Source: Scenedesmus sp. ARA3
Lineage: Eukaryota > Chlorophyta > Chlorophyceae > Sphaeropleales > Scenedesmaceae
Direction of reading: 5' to 3'
Length of the DNA stretch: 64,000 nucleotides
NCBI GenBank assembly: GCA_004335835.1
Contig: RWJK01001930.1
Location: 1-64,000, forward strand
Positions 36,987-46,888 of the stretch are shown in pieces (position 1 is the first letter of the stretch; each line of letters begins with the position of its first letter). The position numbers were made by a program, and so were the translations under genes. The notes under the pieces were generated by a model, which was given only the letters and a program-made list of their open reading frames with translations, had not been told where the DNA came from and did no database searches.

Positions 36987-38769
36987 GACCTGCCGCCGCT
37001 CCCCACGCACAGCGCTAGCCATGGCGGTGGAGGTGCCTTTTATGGCGGCGGGCAGCAGCAGCAGCAGCAGCAGCAGGGGCCGCTGCAGCGCGCTGACAGC
37101 TTGGATGGCAGCGAAGGTGTGGCTGGCAGGCAGCAGGGGCAGCTGCTTAGCAGGAAGCGCGGCAGGCCCTCCAAAATGGACTCAGCAGCTGAGGGGCTCA
37201 TTCAGCTCAACACGACAGCAGCGCCCCTGCCTGCCGCAGCAATGGCAGCGGCAGCAGCCGGCAGGCACGGCGGCGGCGGCCCTGCTGCCGCTACGGTTGG
37301 GCGCGGCGCGCGGCGGTTGCGTGGCGACATGAGCAGCAGGTTTGGAGGGCTTGGCGCCGGTGCTGTTGGCCTTGGCCTTGGCAGCGGCGTTGGCGCTGCT
37401 GCTGCTGCCGCTGCCGCTGGGGGCGTGGTGCCTGATGACTACTATGAGGTGTATGTGAAGTACCTCACCTGCATGGAGCTGTACAGCAAAGTGGTGAGCG
37501 GCGCTTGGGAGCAGGCGTGAGCAGGGGCATGTGACCTTGATGGCTGCATACAACTGTGCGTTGCTTGCAGGAGGAGCGAGGGGGCACTGTGTCAGGCTCA
37601 TTCACCGACAGCTTGCAGCACCCTGGAATGTCCCACACAGTGCATGCCACTGTGCTCCTGCACATGCAGCAGTGCTCACAGCACAGCTAGGTATTTTCCT
37701 GCAAGACAAAACCACATTTGGACCAATTGCTTCTGGTCTGGCGCTCAGCCTTGTGTGTCAAATTTGTGTGTGCTGCTGCTGCAGGCCAGCAGGCTTGGTC
37801 CAGCTGCAGCCACAGCACCGCAGGCGCCTGAGGCACTGGTGAGAGCTGCTGCCAGTGACTAGGGGCCCAGTGGCTGGCAGCTATGCACGCATGCTGCAGC
37901 GCCCAATCCGCAGCAGCTCACCCTATGCAGTTAGCCTGCACTTTGTAGGTCAACAGCTGTGTACTTGCCAATGATTTGAACACTGGACCACACTGCCGCG
38001 TACTCAGCAACCACATTTCCTGTGCAATCCCACTTGCTGTGCAGTTGGGGCCTGCCTACGCTTCCAACAGGATGGGTTTCCAAGGCGATGCAGACGCAGT
38101 AGCAACACCAGCAGCAGCAGAAGACGCAGCAGCACCGCCTCCAGCTGCCAGTGCAGCTGCACCCAACCCAGCCTTGCCTGGCGGCTCTGCAGCAGCAGCG
38201 GTCCGGCCCAAGCCGCAAGGATTGCCAGCCACCACCCGTGCTGAGGCTGCGGCACGCATGGAAGCAGCAGCAGCTGCTGCTGCCGGTGTTGAAACACCAG
38301 CTGCTGGTGCAGCTGTGCCTGGCGTCACACCTGGCAGCATCACACAGCGGCAGCTCATACCAGACTCGCCTCCTGCAGTGACAAGCAGTGCAGCTGCGGC
38401 TGCCGCTGCAGCAGCTGCTGCCACTGAAGCAGCACAGGCAGCTATCAGAGCCAGGCTAGGGCTTGCAAGCAGCAGCCACCAGCAGCTGCAGGCACAGCAA
38501 CAGCAGCAACAGCAGCACGCAGCAGCAGAAGCTGTGGCTGCGAACAATGCAGGGCTGGCTGCTGCTGCAGTAGCAGCCGGGAGGCAGCTGCAGCAGCACA
38601 TGTTGCAGAAACACCGGCAGCAGCAACCACAGCAAAAGCTCACGCAGCAATTTGAGGTGAACAACCAGCAGCACCAGCAGCACCACCAGCAGCCTCCTCT
38701 GCTTCCACAGTTGGTGAAGCAGGAGCAATTTGCATCGCCAGGCCAGCAGATTGGGCCTGACCTTGAGCA

Positions 38770-38815
<46 letters not shown>

Positions 38816-38893
38816 CCCAGGCTTCCTGCTGCTGACAGCAGTCCAGCGCTGGAGCCGATGGACGTGATGCAGCTGGGGGCTGACGAGCATTGA
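36591..38893 (+). CDS. AT-hook, Gln/Ala-rich probable nuclear protein
   Basis: Modelled as three exons, 36591-37493, 37785-37838 and 38045-38893, all phase 0 (donors GTGAGC and GTGAGA, acceptors GCAG); 601 residues. The N-terminus, MTPAQRAVRHILYPGK and then a 30-residue amphipathic part, looks folded but is not a family I recognise. Residues 188-195 (RKRGRPSK) are a textbook AT-hook with the GRP core, which binds the minor groove of AT-rich DNA. Exon 1 ends in a second folded-looking piece, YYEVYVKYLTCMELYSK. The remainder is Gln, Ala, Gly and His runs, ending EPMDVMQLGADEH, an acidic-hydrophobic tail as in activation domains. A further open stretch at 37571-37690 after a CAG could be an alternative exon but lacks a good donor. 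A chromatin or transcription role is inference. Confidence 0.7.
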
Positions 38894-38915
38894 CAGCAGT
38901 CACCCGCTACATAGC

Positions 38916-38920
38916 TGTAA
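38916..38920 (+). promoter_or_regulatory. Putative TGTAA poly(A) signal
   Basis: TGTAA lies 23 nt after the stop of the AT-hook gene, in the position expected for a chlorophycean poly(A) signal. Confidence 0.35.
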
Positions 38921-39739
38921 CGGTTGGCCATGGCATTGACATGCTGGTGCAGCCCAGTGCCGCATAGCCTAGACGATGCGCGGGTCTGCAGTGTTGGGTT
39001 CAGCAAGGTAAAGGCCCGCTGGGCCTGCAAAACTCGAACCCATCCATAGGCTGGGCAAGGGTGCTGCATCGTGATACCTACAGATGCAAGCTGATCGATC
39101 GACAGACACAAATCACCCAGGGTGGAGGGGTTAGGTATGTCATATTTGAAATGGTTCTGTTATGTTTGATAGCATCCAGTCGCTTTAAAGGCCATATACT
39201 TTCAACACAAAACGTCTTCACATGCAATGCCGTGACAAGACACGCGTGTGAGCTCATCTCGATATTTCGCTGAGTGCTGACAACTCTGCTGCTGCCGCTT
39301 TAAGTGTGTGTCAACGGCCTGTCAACGACCTATTTCTTTATTAAACACTCAAGGTGCGTGGTGTTGCTTTCCCTCGGGTGCTGCCAGCACATGACAGCGC
39401 TTGCGTGTTCAAGGCGGGAAGCAGGCTGACAGTGGCGGGTAGCAGGCTTGCTCAATGGGCTTCACACAACTGTGCCCGGACGCGGAAATACTCCAGCGGC
39501 AGCCATCCAACCAGCTGCGATGCTGCAGGCTGACAAGGTTCTCAGAGAGTGTGATGCCGCTGCTAGGCCAGACAGCAGCTGTCAAGCAGCATTCAGCGCC
39601 CAGTCCACCTCCAACCAGGCACCACAATCCATGTCTGCAACAGTTTCCAGCTGCAGATGCTAATGGCTGACCCTTGCCTGTGCCTCTGCTGCTGTTCTAT
39701 GTTGATGTCTGTTCCTGCAGGCCGCCTGCACTGGCAGCG
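38921..39739. other. Intergenic, nothing recognised
   Basis: About 800 bp with only short frames, between two plus-strand genes. Confidence 0.5.
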
Positions 39740-41563
39740 ATGGCGCACCCCTTTTCGGACTGGCTCATTGGCTGTCTTCACAACCCAGCCGCGCTTTGGG
39801 GCATAGTTATGCTCTCGATGTGCTTCTTGCACGTGTTCTTGCACACGTGACTTATGTGGAAGAGCAAGAGCAAGCGCAGGTGCAGGGCCACGTGCTGCCA
39901 GCAGAGGTGGGTGTGATGGGCACTGTTTGTACACCAAGCACTGGCAGACAGTGGCTTGCGGGGCGTACGACGGCCTCCGATGCAATGCCCGCAGACAGAC
40001 CCTTGAATAACATCATGCAGCTGCTTTGCAGCGTCGGAGTCAGTTGTCGTTACACTGCTGCTAGGCCAAGCAGCAGTTTCTCAACAGCATGCACATCACG
40101 CATGCATTTTCAACCTGGACACCACCTGCAATGGCTGCAGCCATCAGGTGTTGAACAACAATGCTGCCCTGCTGCTATAATTCTGCTGCTGCATGCCCAT
40201 GTCTGGTGCTTCAGGCCATGATGATGGACTACGCCACCCAGTGGATCATGGGGATGAGGGCCTACGTTGAGCCGCCGCTGCGCAGCGCGTGCGTGGGGAT
40301 GTACCACCTGATCACCTACCCACTGCCTGTTCTGCAAGTTTATGCGGGATTCATGCGCTTGTATCTGTGCAAGCATCTGTTCAAGGACGCCAAGGTGAGT
40401 CAACAAGTCCTTTTCAACGCTGACTTTGGGCGGATCAGTGACTCACTTGATGTATGCATACCATCACCAGTCAGGGATGCAGTTGATGAACTTCAAAGTG
40501 ACGAGTAAACTGACAAGGCCTGACGTAGTGGCAGTTGCTGCTCCATACTTGCACATCACCTGACTCAAAGAGCTATATCCGTGCCCCTCGCCTACTTCAC
40601 GTGTCGCAGATTGTTGGCAAGGCACTCATGAGGACTATGACAATGAGGGTGATTGTGAACATCATCAAGTACAGCCTGCAGGTGAGTGCATTGTAGCGCC
40701 ACCACTGCCACAAGGAGATGGTTCAACTGCAGACACAGCTAAGCCTCACTGGACAGGCAGTGTCTGACCACGTAGCTAGCTGCATGGTGCGGCAGGAAGT
40801 GCTGCAGCTGCTTCGCAGCATTGCAGTTGATTGCTGTTGTGCTGCTGCTAGGCCAAGCAGCGGCTTCAAGGCAGCAAGTGTAGCGCCCAAGCTAAATGAA
40901 AGCAGAAATCACATATGAGCTCTGCAGCCATTCAGATGCTAAGTAGCAATGCTGTTCTGCCGGTATCGTGCTGAAGTTCTGTGAACTTCTCTGCTTTTGC
41001 AGGGCATGGTGCGGCTGATGCAGATTTGCAGGGACTGGGTCATGCACACATTCCTCATTCCAGCATTTGGGCCGCTGCTGACAGCAGGCGTGGCCATCAT
41101 CACGTACCTGGCAGGGGTGTTAACTGAAGTCATCGTGCAGCTGGTTAATGTGGCCACAGCATTCATGGTGGGTCAATATGGCGCTTCAAGTCCTGGATTC
41201 GAGATGCGTAGATGACTTGTTCATGTGAACTTGCAACACTTTGAGTGCCGCTTTGTCTTGATGCAGCCCACCGTCCACATGATTCGTTGAACCCTGCAAC
41301 TCAAAGGAGGCCGAGCAGTGGCTGCTGCTCTTTCACACTTTTGTACCAAACATGACTTGTACTGCTGTGCTGGCCTGCTTGCATATGGCTATGTATCCCA
41401 GACTGCCGCCAAGACCTTCCTGGAGATGCTCTGGTCTGTCGTTAAGGGCATCTTCAGGGTGTTTCAAAGTGTCACCGGGACCAGAACGCCTTTTGGCCAA
41501 GAAACATTGGAGAACTGCCCAGCGGCCCTCAGAACGGGCATCTTGCCCGCTCAGCGCGATTAA
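39740..41563 (+). CDS. Small polytopic membrane protein, unknown family
   Basis: Five exons: 39740 to about 39831 (donor uncertain), 40215-40394, 40610-40681, 41003-41167 and 41402-41563. Exons 2-5 are all phase 0, with donors GTGAGT, GTGAGT and GTGGGT and CAG acceptors; about 220 residues. Exon 1 (MAHPFSDWLIG) holds one hydrophobic segment (ALWGIVMLSMCFLHVFL). Exon 2 has MDYATQWIMGMRAYVEPPL. Exon 4 has the longest hydrophobic stretch (FGPLLTAGVAIITYLAGVL followed by IVQLVNVATAF). Exon 5 begins TAAKTFLEMLWSVVKGIF and ends with a polar tail. I do not recognise it. Introns 1 and 3 share homologous sequence (about 40020-40190 and 40800-40970). Confidence 0.6.
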
Positions 41564-42915
41564 GGAAATCAGGACGCTCAAGCCCATGGTGTTATTGGTG
41601 GGGTGACTCCCCAGGGGTACCTTATAAGATGTGGGTGCATCGCTTTGTACAGTGCGGCGCAATCTGTAAAATCAGCGGCTGTGCTGTTGTCACTTACGTG
41701 GTAAGACATCCAGTGTATGCACTGCACCTGAGTGTAGCAGTCCAGCCTGACAATAGCGCCCTAGACGCTAATACGCCACGTGCAGAATGATTGTTGTTCT
41801 GCTGTTGCATCTCATTGTCTGGACCATCTAAAATGCAGCATTTTTGCAACGCTGCTGCCTGGGCCGCCACGCTGCTGCCTGGGCAATGTCGTAAACAACT
41901 TGACTGGCAGGCTGACGGTGAGGTGATTTAGCAAATGATTTTATAATCGATGGTGTAGCTTGCAATTGGCAAGCTGTCGGTGAGGTGGGCTGCCGTTGGG
42001 CACCGCCGTTAGGTGGTTACAGGGATCTCAAAAAAGAAGGATTTGCTGTGTGCAGCAGTTTTGATGATGTTTACCTGAGGGTGGTCAAAGGCCTCTTACA
42101 TCTGCTCTCGGGCCATGAGCTCATCGTGTTGTGGCTTACATTTCACAAGGGGTGTTATGACCCACATGTCATTGCTCGGACCCCCCTAGACATGGGCAGG
42201 TTACTCGTTGACCAGCCTCATGCGCCCTTCTATCAGCCTGTATGTAAGCAGCATGTGTCTGGGACTCTGCAACAGCAGGCACTTGCGAGTTCGACCTCAG
42301 CACCCACCGCATGTTGGAGGGTTGTCCAGCACATGACAACGATGCTGTATATCAGCGCATGCAAGCCATGAATCTGGTCAAACATGGCAGTGACTCACAG
42401 TTGCCAATTCTGGACTTAGTCATAACACGTCTTGAGTACAGCGAGTTACATATATCACGTTCCTGGTCACCATCGGATGGCAACAGGTGACAATTTCAGC
42501 CTTGGTTACATTATATATACCAGCAGCCAACGAGAGGCTCATAGGGGGACAACAGCCATCAACAGCAGCAATGAAACAAGCACAGATATAGTAGCGGCAG
42601 GTGGTGCATGATCAAAGACGGGTGGGCAGCACATGTGCCACTGCTCATGCATGGGCTTTTATTGTCACAGATACGTTGCATTGACAGCACCTTCTGGTGG
42701 TTGGCACATAATCACTCACTGTAACACTACTATGATATTACTACTACTAGCAGTACCCCTGGATCAGCCTTCGATGATAGGCTCAAGCGATGCGTGCGTA
42801 CCACCTTTCCACCACCGCAGTGTCACCAGACTCCATATTGCCCAAGTCGTCATCATAGAGCTGCAGAGAGAGCGGCAGGCACAGCGGCAGCAACAGGCAG
42901 GAACACAGGTGACGT
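41564..42915. other. Intergenic before the assembly gap
   Basis: About 1.35 kb. A plus-strand frame at 41985-42371 is open but has no recognisable sequence and a GTG or TTG start. The words GCTGCTGCCTGGGC (41854, 41872) and CAAGCTGTCGGTGAGGTG-like (41905, 41970) are locally duplicated. I report no gene. Confidence 0.4.
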
Positions 42916-42991
42916 AAACCTTACTTTTTCATAGGTCACACCGTAGAGAAAGTACAGTTGTCACGAGTGTAGCGGGTCTGCTCTGTGCAGC
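42916..42991 (+). repeat. Dispersed repeat, copy 1
   Basis: Seventy-six bases matching 56512-56587 with three mismatches. The repeat runs directly into the assembly gap, which suggests a multicopy element the assembler could not cross. Confidence 0.85.
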
Positions 42992-43041
42992 NNNNNNNNN
43001 NNNNNNNNNNNNNNNNNNNNNNNNNNNNNNNNNNNNNNNNN
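42992..43041. other. Assembly gap (50 N)
   Basis: A run of exactly 50 N, probably a placeholder length. It separates a dispersed repeat from an ORF lacking its 5' end. Confidence 0.99.
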
Positions 43042-43746
43042 AGGGCGCTGCGCAGGGCGCGGCTCAAGTATGCACACCTGAACCTGCAGACGTGGCAGGA
43101 GCATGTGGGCAGGGATGCGCCACTGGGTGTTCCGCGCAGTGTACTGCGGGCTGAGGGGCACCTCATGGGTGCGCCAAAGCCGTTCGGGGCTGAGGCTTGG
43201 GGCACTGTGAAGGACCTTGTTAGGGAGAAGCTGCGCATCAACCTGACGCAAGCTGAGTGGCAGCGGTGGAGTGGCAGGTGGGATGAGGTTGTGGTGCAGC
43301 AGTACCAGCGTGCAGTGTTGCCAGGGGGCACTTATGCGACGAGCACGCTGTACCCACTATCGCGCAGTAGGGACGGTAAATGGGTGATGGTGCTGTACAT
43401 GGAAGGTGCTCAAGTCAAGCCGTACGCTGCGCGTGTGAAGTACTACCTGCGCTTGTCGCTGCCGGCAGCTGCCGGTGAGCAGGTGTTGCGCTTGGCAATG
43501 TGTGACTTCCTGCCGTACCGGCAGCCATTGACTGACCCTGACATCTGTGATCAGGTGCTGTTCAGCACTGTGAGCAGGGACAGCAAGGGTGGCATTTTGC
43601 AGTCCTCTTTCACTGCAGGCCAGAACTATCCTGCCCTGCTGCAGAACATAGCAGCCCCGCTGTTTGTGCACGCATTCGAGGAAGGCAAGAGCCTGTCTTT
43701 TGTGCCACTCCGCTTCACAACTGGTGGGGCTGGCCGGCTGCGCTAG
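43042..43746 (+). CDS. 5'-truncated ORF, possibly from a mobile element
   Basis: Open from the gap edge for 234 codons to TAG, with no introns. The protein is Arg/Trp/Tyr-rich, with LNLQTWQEHVGRD, KPFGAEAWGTVKDLV and YYLRLSLPA...LRLAMCDFLPY, and shows none of the Gln/Ser runs typical of its neighbours. The intronless frame, the different composition, the adjacency to a dispersed repeat and the gap suggest the C-terminal part of a transposon-borne protein. The pattern of a beta-rich VKYYLRL / LRLAMCDF segment is vaguely like the C-terminal region of proteins carried by large algal DNA transposons (KDZ type), but this is recall, not a match I can show. A host gene is possible. Confidence 0.45.
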   Translation, partial: RALRRARLKYAHLNLQTWQEHVGRDAPLGVPRSVLRAEGHLMGAPKPFGAEAWGTVKDLVREKLRINLTQAEWQRWSGRWDEVVVQQYQRAVLPGGTYATSTLYPLSRSRDGKWVMVLYMEGAQVKPYAARVKYYLRLSLPAAAGEQVLRLAMCDFLPYRQPLTDPDICDQVLFSTVSRDSKGGILQSSFTAGQNYPALLQNIAAPLFVHAFEEGKSLSFVPLRFTTGGAGRLR

Positions 43747-43809
43747 ATGTGCAAGCAGTAGCACATCGGTGGAGGCGCTCTGAGCGGCGCTTTGTGACCA
43801 TTGTGGCAT

Positions 43810-43945
43810 GCACAGTGCATTGAGCTAGGTTTGCATGTCGGCGTGTGTTTGCTTGGTGCGTGTGCGCTGCAGAAATTAGTTCAGGGCTTACACGGCAGCG
43901 CGTGTCTGCCTGGTGCGTGTGCGCTGCAGTATCTTGTGCAGGGGC
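43810..43945. repeat. Two-copy tandem repeat, unit about 67 bp
   Basis: Two units sharing CTTGGTGCGTGTGCGCTGCAG / CCTGGTGCGTGTGCGCTGCAG (differing at their first bases), just downstream of the truncated ORF. Confidence 0.7.
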
Positions 43946-44368
43946 TGCTGTATGCCACATGCCTACTCCACATCTGTGGTTACTTTACGTGAAAGTTTGC
44001 TGAGCGTGTCATGTAATGATTGCGTTTTGAGAGAGGATAGTTACATGTGGGTCCTGGCACCAACTTAGATGGAGCCACAACAGGTTGAACACAAGGTATG
44101 AGCCACAACAGGTTGACCAATGGCGTTTTGTTGCAGCTCAATGACAAAATGATGCAACATCACTGTCGCTCTTGCACAGTGCTATTCACCATGCTGTTCA
44201 TTCAGGCAGCACTGGACATACGCGCATGCCGCTGCATCTGCTGCTTCACCTGTTGCCCTGCAGATACTCTGGACGGGGCTCGTGCTGCTCTGTGTACTTT
44301 AAGCTCATTCAACATGTCTGACAGGTATGCATGCCGCTGCATCTGCTGCTACTCATGTTGTGCCGCAG

Positions 44369-44879
44369 GGAAGCCTGGCCGAGGCCCTCAAGAGCGGGGA
44401 GCGCGCAACTGCTGAGCAGCTGCGCAAGGACGCTAGCAAGGGCTTGTTGGCGCTCATGCCAACTGCAGAGGCCAAGGCAGCTAAGCAGCAGGGGACGGAT
44501 CTGGAGGGGAGCAAGGCTGCGGCTAAGGCCCTGAAGAAGCTCAAGGCAGCAGCAGCAGCAGCAGCACCAAAATCCGCTGCAGCGCCTGCTGCAGATGCTC
44601 CAGCAGGGGCTGCACCAGCCAAGAAGCGCAAGGGGCGCAAGGGGGGCAAGGGGGGAAAAGCAGCCGCCCAAGAAGAAAAAGCAGTCTAAGGAGTCAGAAG
44701 ACGAGGCAGAAGCAGGCAGCAGCAGCAGCGGGGAAGAGGACGAGTTTGAGGCTGCATCTAGCGGTGAAGATGACGACATGGATGCAACGGAAGCAGCAGC
44801 AACAGCAGCAGCAGCAGGTGGAAGGAGGAGGAGGGCAGGGGCGGGAGTAAATCAGAAGTGTGCAGAGTATGAGACGTAG
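44369..44879 (+). CDS. 3' end of a Lys-rich, acidic-tailed gene with an apparent frameshift
   Basis: Last exon of a gene whose upstream exons I cannot place; CCGCAG acceptor at 44368. It reads GSLAEALKSGERATAEQL, then Ala/Lys-rich helix and AKKRKGRKGGKGG. In the present sequence this frame stops at 44689, but dropping one base in the G6 runs (44641-44646 or 44650-44655) leads directly into PPKKKKQSKESEDEAEAG, a Ser/Glu/Asp tail and a final Ala/Arg segment to 44879. The lysine-then-acid pattern is common in nucleolar or chromatin proteins, and the continuity of the pattern argues for an indel error or a recent mutation. The intron 3' end before the acceptor is duplicated at about 44221-44280 and 44326-44368. 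Confidence 0.55.
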
Positions 44880-46180
44880 CAACAGGGCGTGTTGATCCTG
44901 CAGGCACAGCTGTTGGCTCACACCTCTGGTGGATAGTACATGTTGATGTGGAGCAGTTGCTGGTTGTTGATGATAGCAGCAGGTGCTGCTGAGCAGTAGA
45001 GGTCTGTATCAGCAGTATATGGCTGTATGGCTGATGCTGCTGATTGTGTTTTGTGTGTCCTGCAAGCCTTTTTTATCTGCAGTCTGCTCTTGTGTATGTG
45101 CAGTATTGCAGCAGTATGCATGACCCGTCACCAGTGCTGAGAGCCATCTATTGGCACGACGAGGGCAACCGATTGCATGCTGTGGCTTCTTTTGCCGTGA
45201 AACATGCATGCATCGGCATCATTGTGTGTGCTGTAATACACGTCCAGTTGCGTGTCCAGATGCTTGTCCAGTCTGCCACTTGATGTCCAGTCACACACTG
45301 GACATGGCCATGTCCAGTCCCACACTGGACATACCACTTGACATGTCCAGTTGCACACCAGCAACTGGACATGACTGGACACGCAGCTGAACATTTCAGT
45401 GACCATAGTGCTCCCTTCCGCCGTGCGGCAGGCACTACTGCCCTTGCCGCTTCGTTTATTCTTTCCTTGTACTAATGGAAGGCATAATCACGCGCTTGTG
45501 TGGTTTAGGCAGGCTCCCTGCTGCTGGACAGCAGTACAGCTGATCAAAGATGAGGGAACATAGCAGGTGTCACCTGCTCTTCCTTCGTTAGTACCTGCAT
45601 GCAAGGCCCCTTTGTATTTAAACAAAACACGGCTGAGTTGTAAGTCTTCGTGATGTGCGCTGAAGCAATTCAACCAACTTGTGAGAGCAGTGGCTTGTCA
45701 TACAGCTGTATGGGCCAACCCCGACAGGCCACTGGCCAGCCATGGCTGGTGGAAATGGCATGCTGGATGTGTCAACACTTGCGGCACAGCTGCATTGAGT
45801 TACATGTTGTTGCGCTAAAAACAACAACAAAATGCTGAAAACAACAACAAAATGCCCTACAGGCGCCTAGCTCAGCAGTGTTGGGATGGGTGCCGCGGAC
45901 AACATGATGGCTGTGTCAACACTTGCGGCGCAGCGTGCTTTGTGTGGATTGTTGAACTCAGCGGACAACAGCAAAAAAAAGTGTTACTGCTGCATCTCTT
46001 GGCTGCTCTTGGACGTAGTTCCTGTTTTGGAACGTTGGACACCACTGCACCAGATGCAGTTGCATGCAGCACATGTAGTTGTTGATTGCCTATCATGCAT
46101 CACAAGGAGCACCAGGATCACCGCACCACAGCCATCAACAAAAATACGCTGTTCCAGGACATACAAAAGTTGTGCGCTCA
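44880..46180. other. Intergenic with local duplications
   Basis: About 1.3 kb. A GTCCAGT/ACTGGAC cluster (listed separately) is followed by two related segments, near 45730-45850 and 45885-45980, both containing GTGTCAACACTTGCGGC and CAACAACAAAA-like words. A short open frame (MGAADNMMAVSTLAAQRAL) lies in the second. I cannot name a gene. Confidence 0.45.
45238..45380. repeat. Cluster of GTCCAG / CTGGAC inverted repeats
   Basis: Six GTCCAG and four CTGGAC words within 143 bp, several arranged as close inverted pairs (for example GTCCAGTCACACACTGGAC). They could form short hairpins or be protein-binding sites. No gene overlaps. Confidence 0.75.
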
Positions 46181-46888
46181 ACAGCAGCAGCAGCAGCAGC
46201 AGGGGCGCCTCCCTCCTCCCACCGCGGGTCACACACCAGCCCCTCCTGCAAACTGCTGCCGCCCAGCCCAGCCGCCACCTCCCACGCATAACTGCCACCA
46301 AACTCCAGCGCTGACCTGTCATACGACGTCACAAGCCGACAGCACAAGAATGATTAGAGAATATGCTGCTGTCTTTCACTTCTGTTGCCAGCTGACACGC
46401 ATAGCTGCCGCCAAACTCCAGCGCTGACCTGTCACATGATGTTATCAGCTGCCTCCAGCACATGATTGACCAGAAAATGACGATGTGCCAATGCTGAAGC
46501 AGCCACAGGGCCTGCTCCTCCTTCCAGACAACAGGCACATTGGTCCACACAACGATTTCTATTCAATTCTGCAGTGCCGCAAAAGCCGTCACGGGCAAAA
46601 ATACCGACAGTGCAGGCCAACTGCAAAAACAGAACAGCCTAAGCCTCCTACTGCGGCTTACACACTAGCCCATCCACAATGCTGTCCTTTACTACCGCCA
46701 GCTCACACGCATAGCTACCGCCAAACATCAGGGCTAACCTGTCAAATGACGTCATTTCCACCAGCTCGCCCCATTGTTAACACTGAGCCGCCCGCTTTAG
46801 TGTGCCACGTCGTGCTAAAATAGAGCAGAGCCTGCTGCTTCTGAAGGAATTGCTGACAGCTCTGCCAACAGCAGCAGCAACAGCAGCC
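46180..46888 (-). repeat. Tandem decayed copies of the cyclase-like gene's 3' end
   Basis: The terminal coding segment of the gene at 46889-50056 (DRSALEFGGSYA followed by the C-terminal residues) recurs three times just downstream, with the key plus-strand word AGCTGCCGCCAAACTCCAGCGCTGACCTGTC or close variants, around 46200-46335, 46383-46440 and 46640-46770. The most distal copy keeps an open minus-strand frame (46135-46347). Confidence 0.85.

Noticed and set aside
37571..37690. Extra exon in the AT-hook gene after CAG.
   Set aside because: Open in frame but without a convincing donor, and the three-exon model is in frame without it.
39020..39050. Possible tRNA T-loop-like word in CAAAACTCGAACCC.
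   Set aside because: No matching acceptor, D or anticodon arms could be folded around it by eye.
38056..39111. 351-codon minus-strand frame opposite the AT-hook gene.
   Set aside because: Cys/Ala/Ser runs mirror the CAG tracts of the sense gene.
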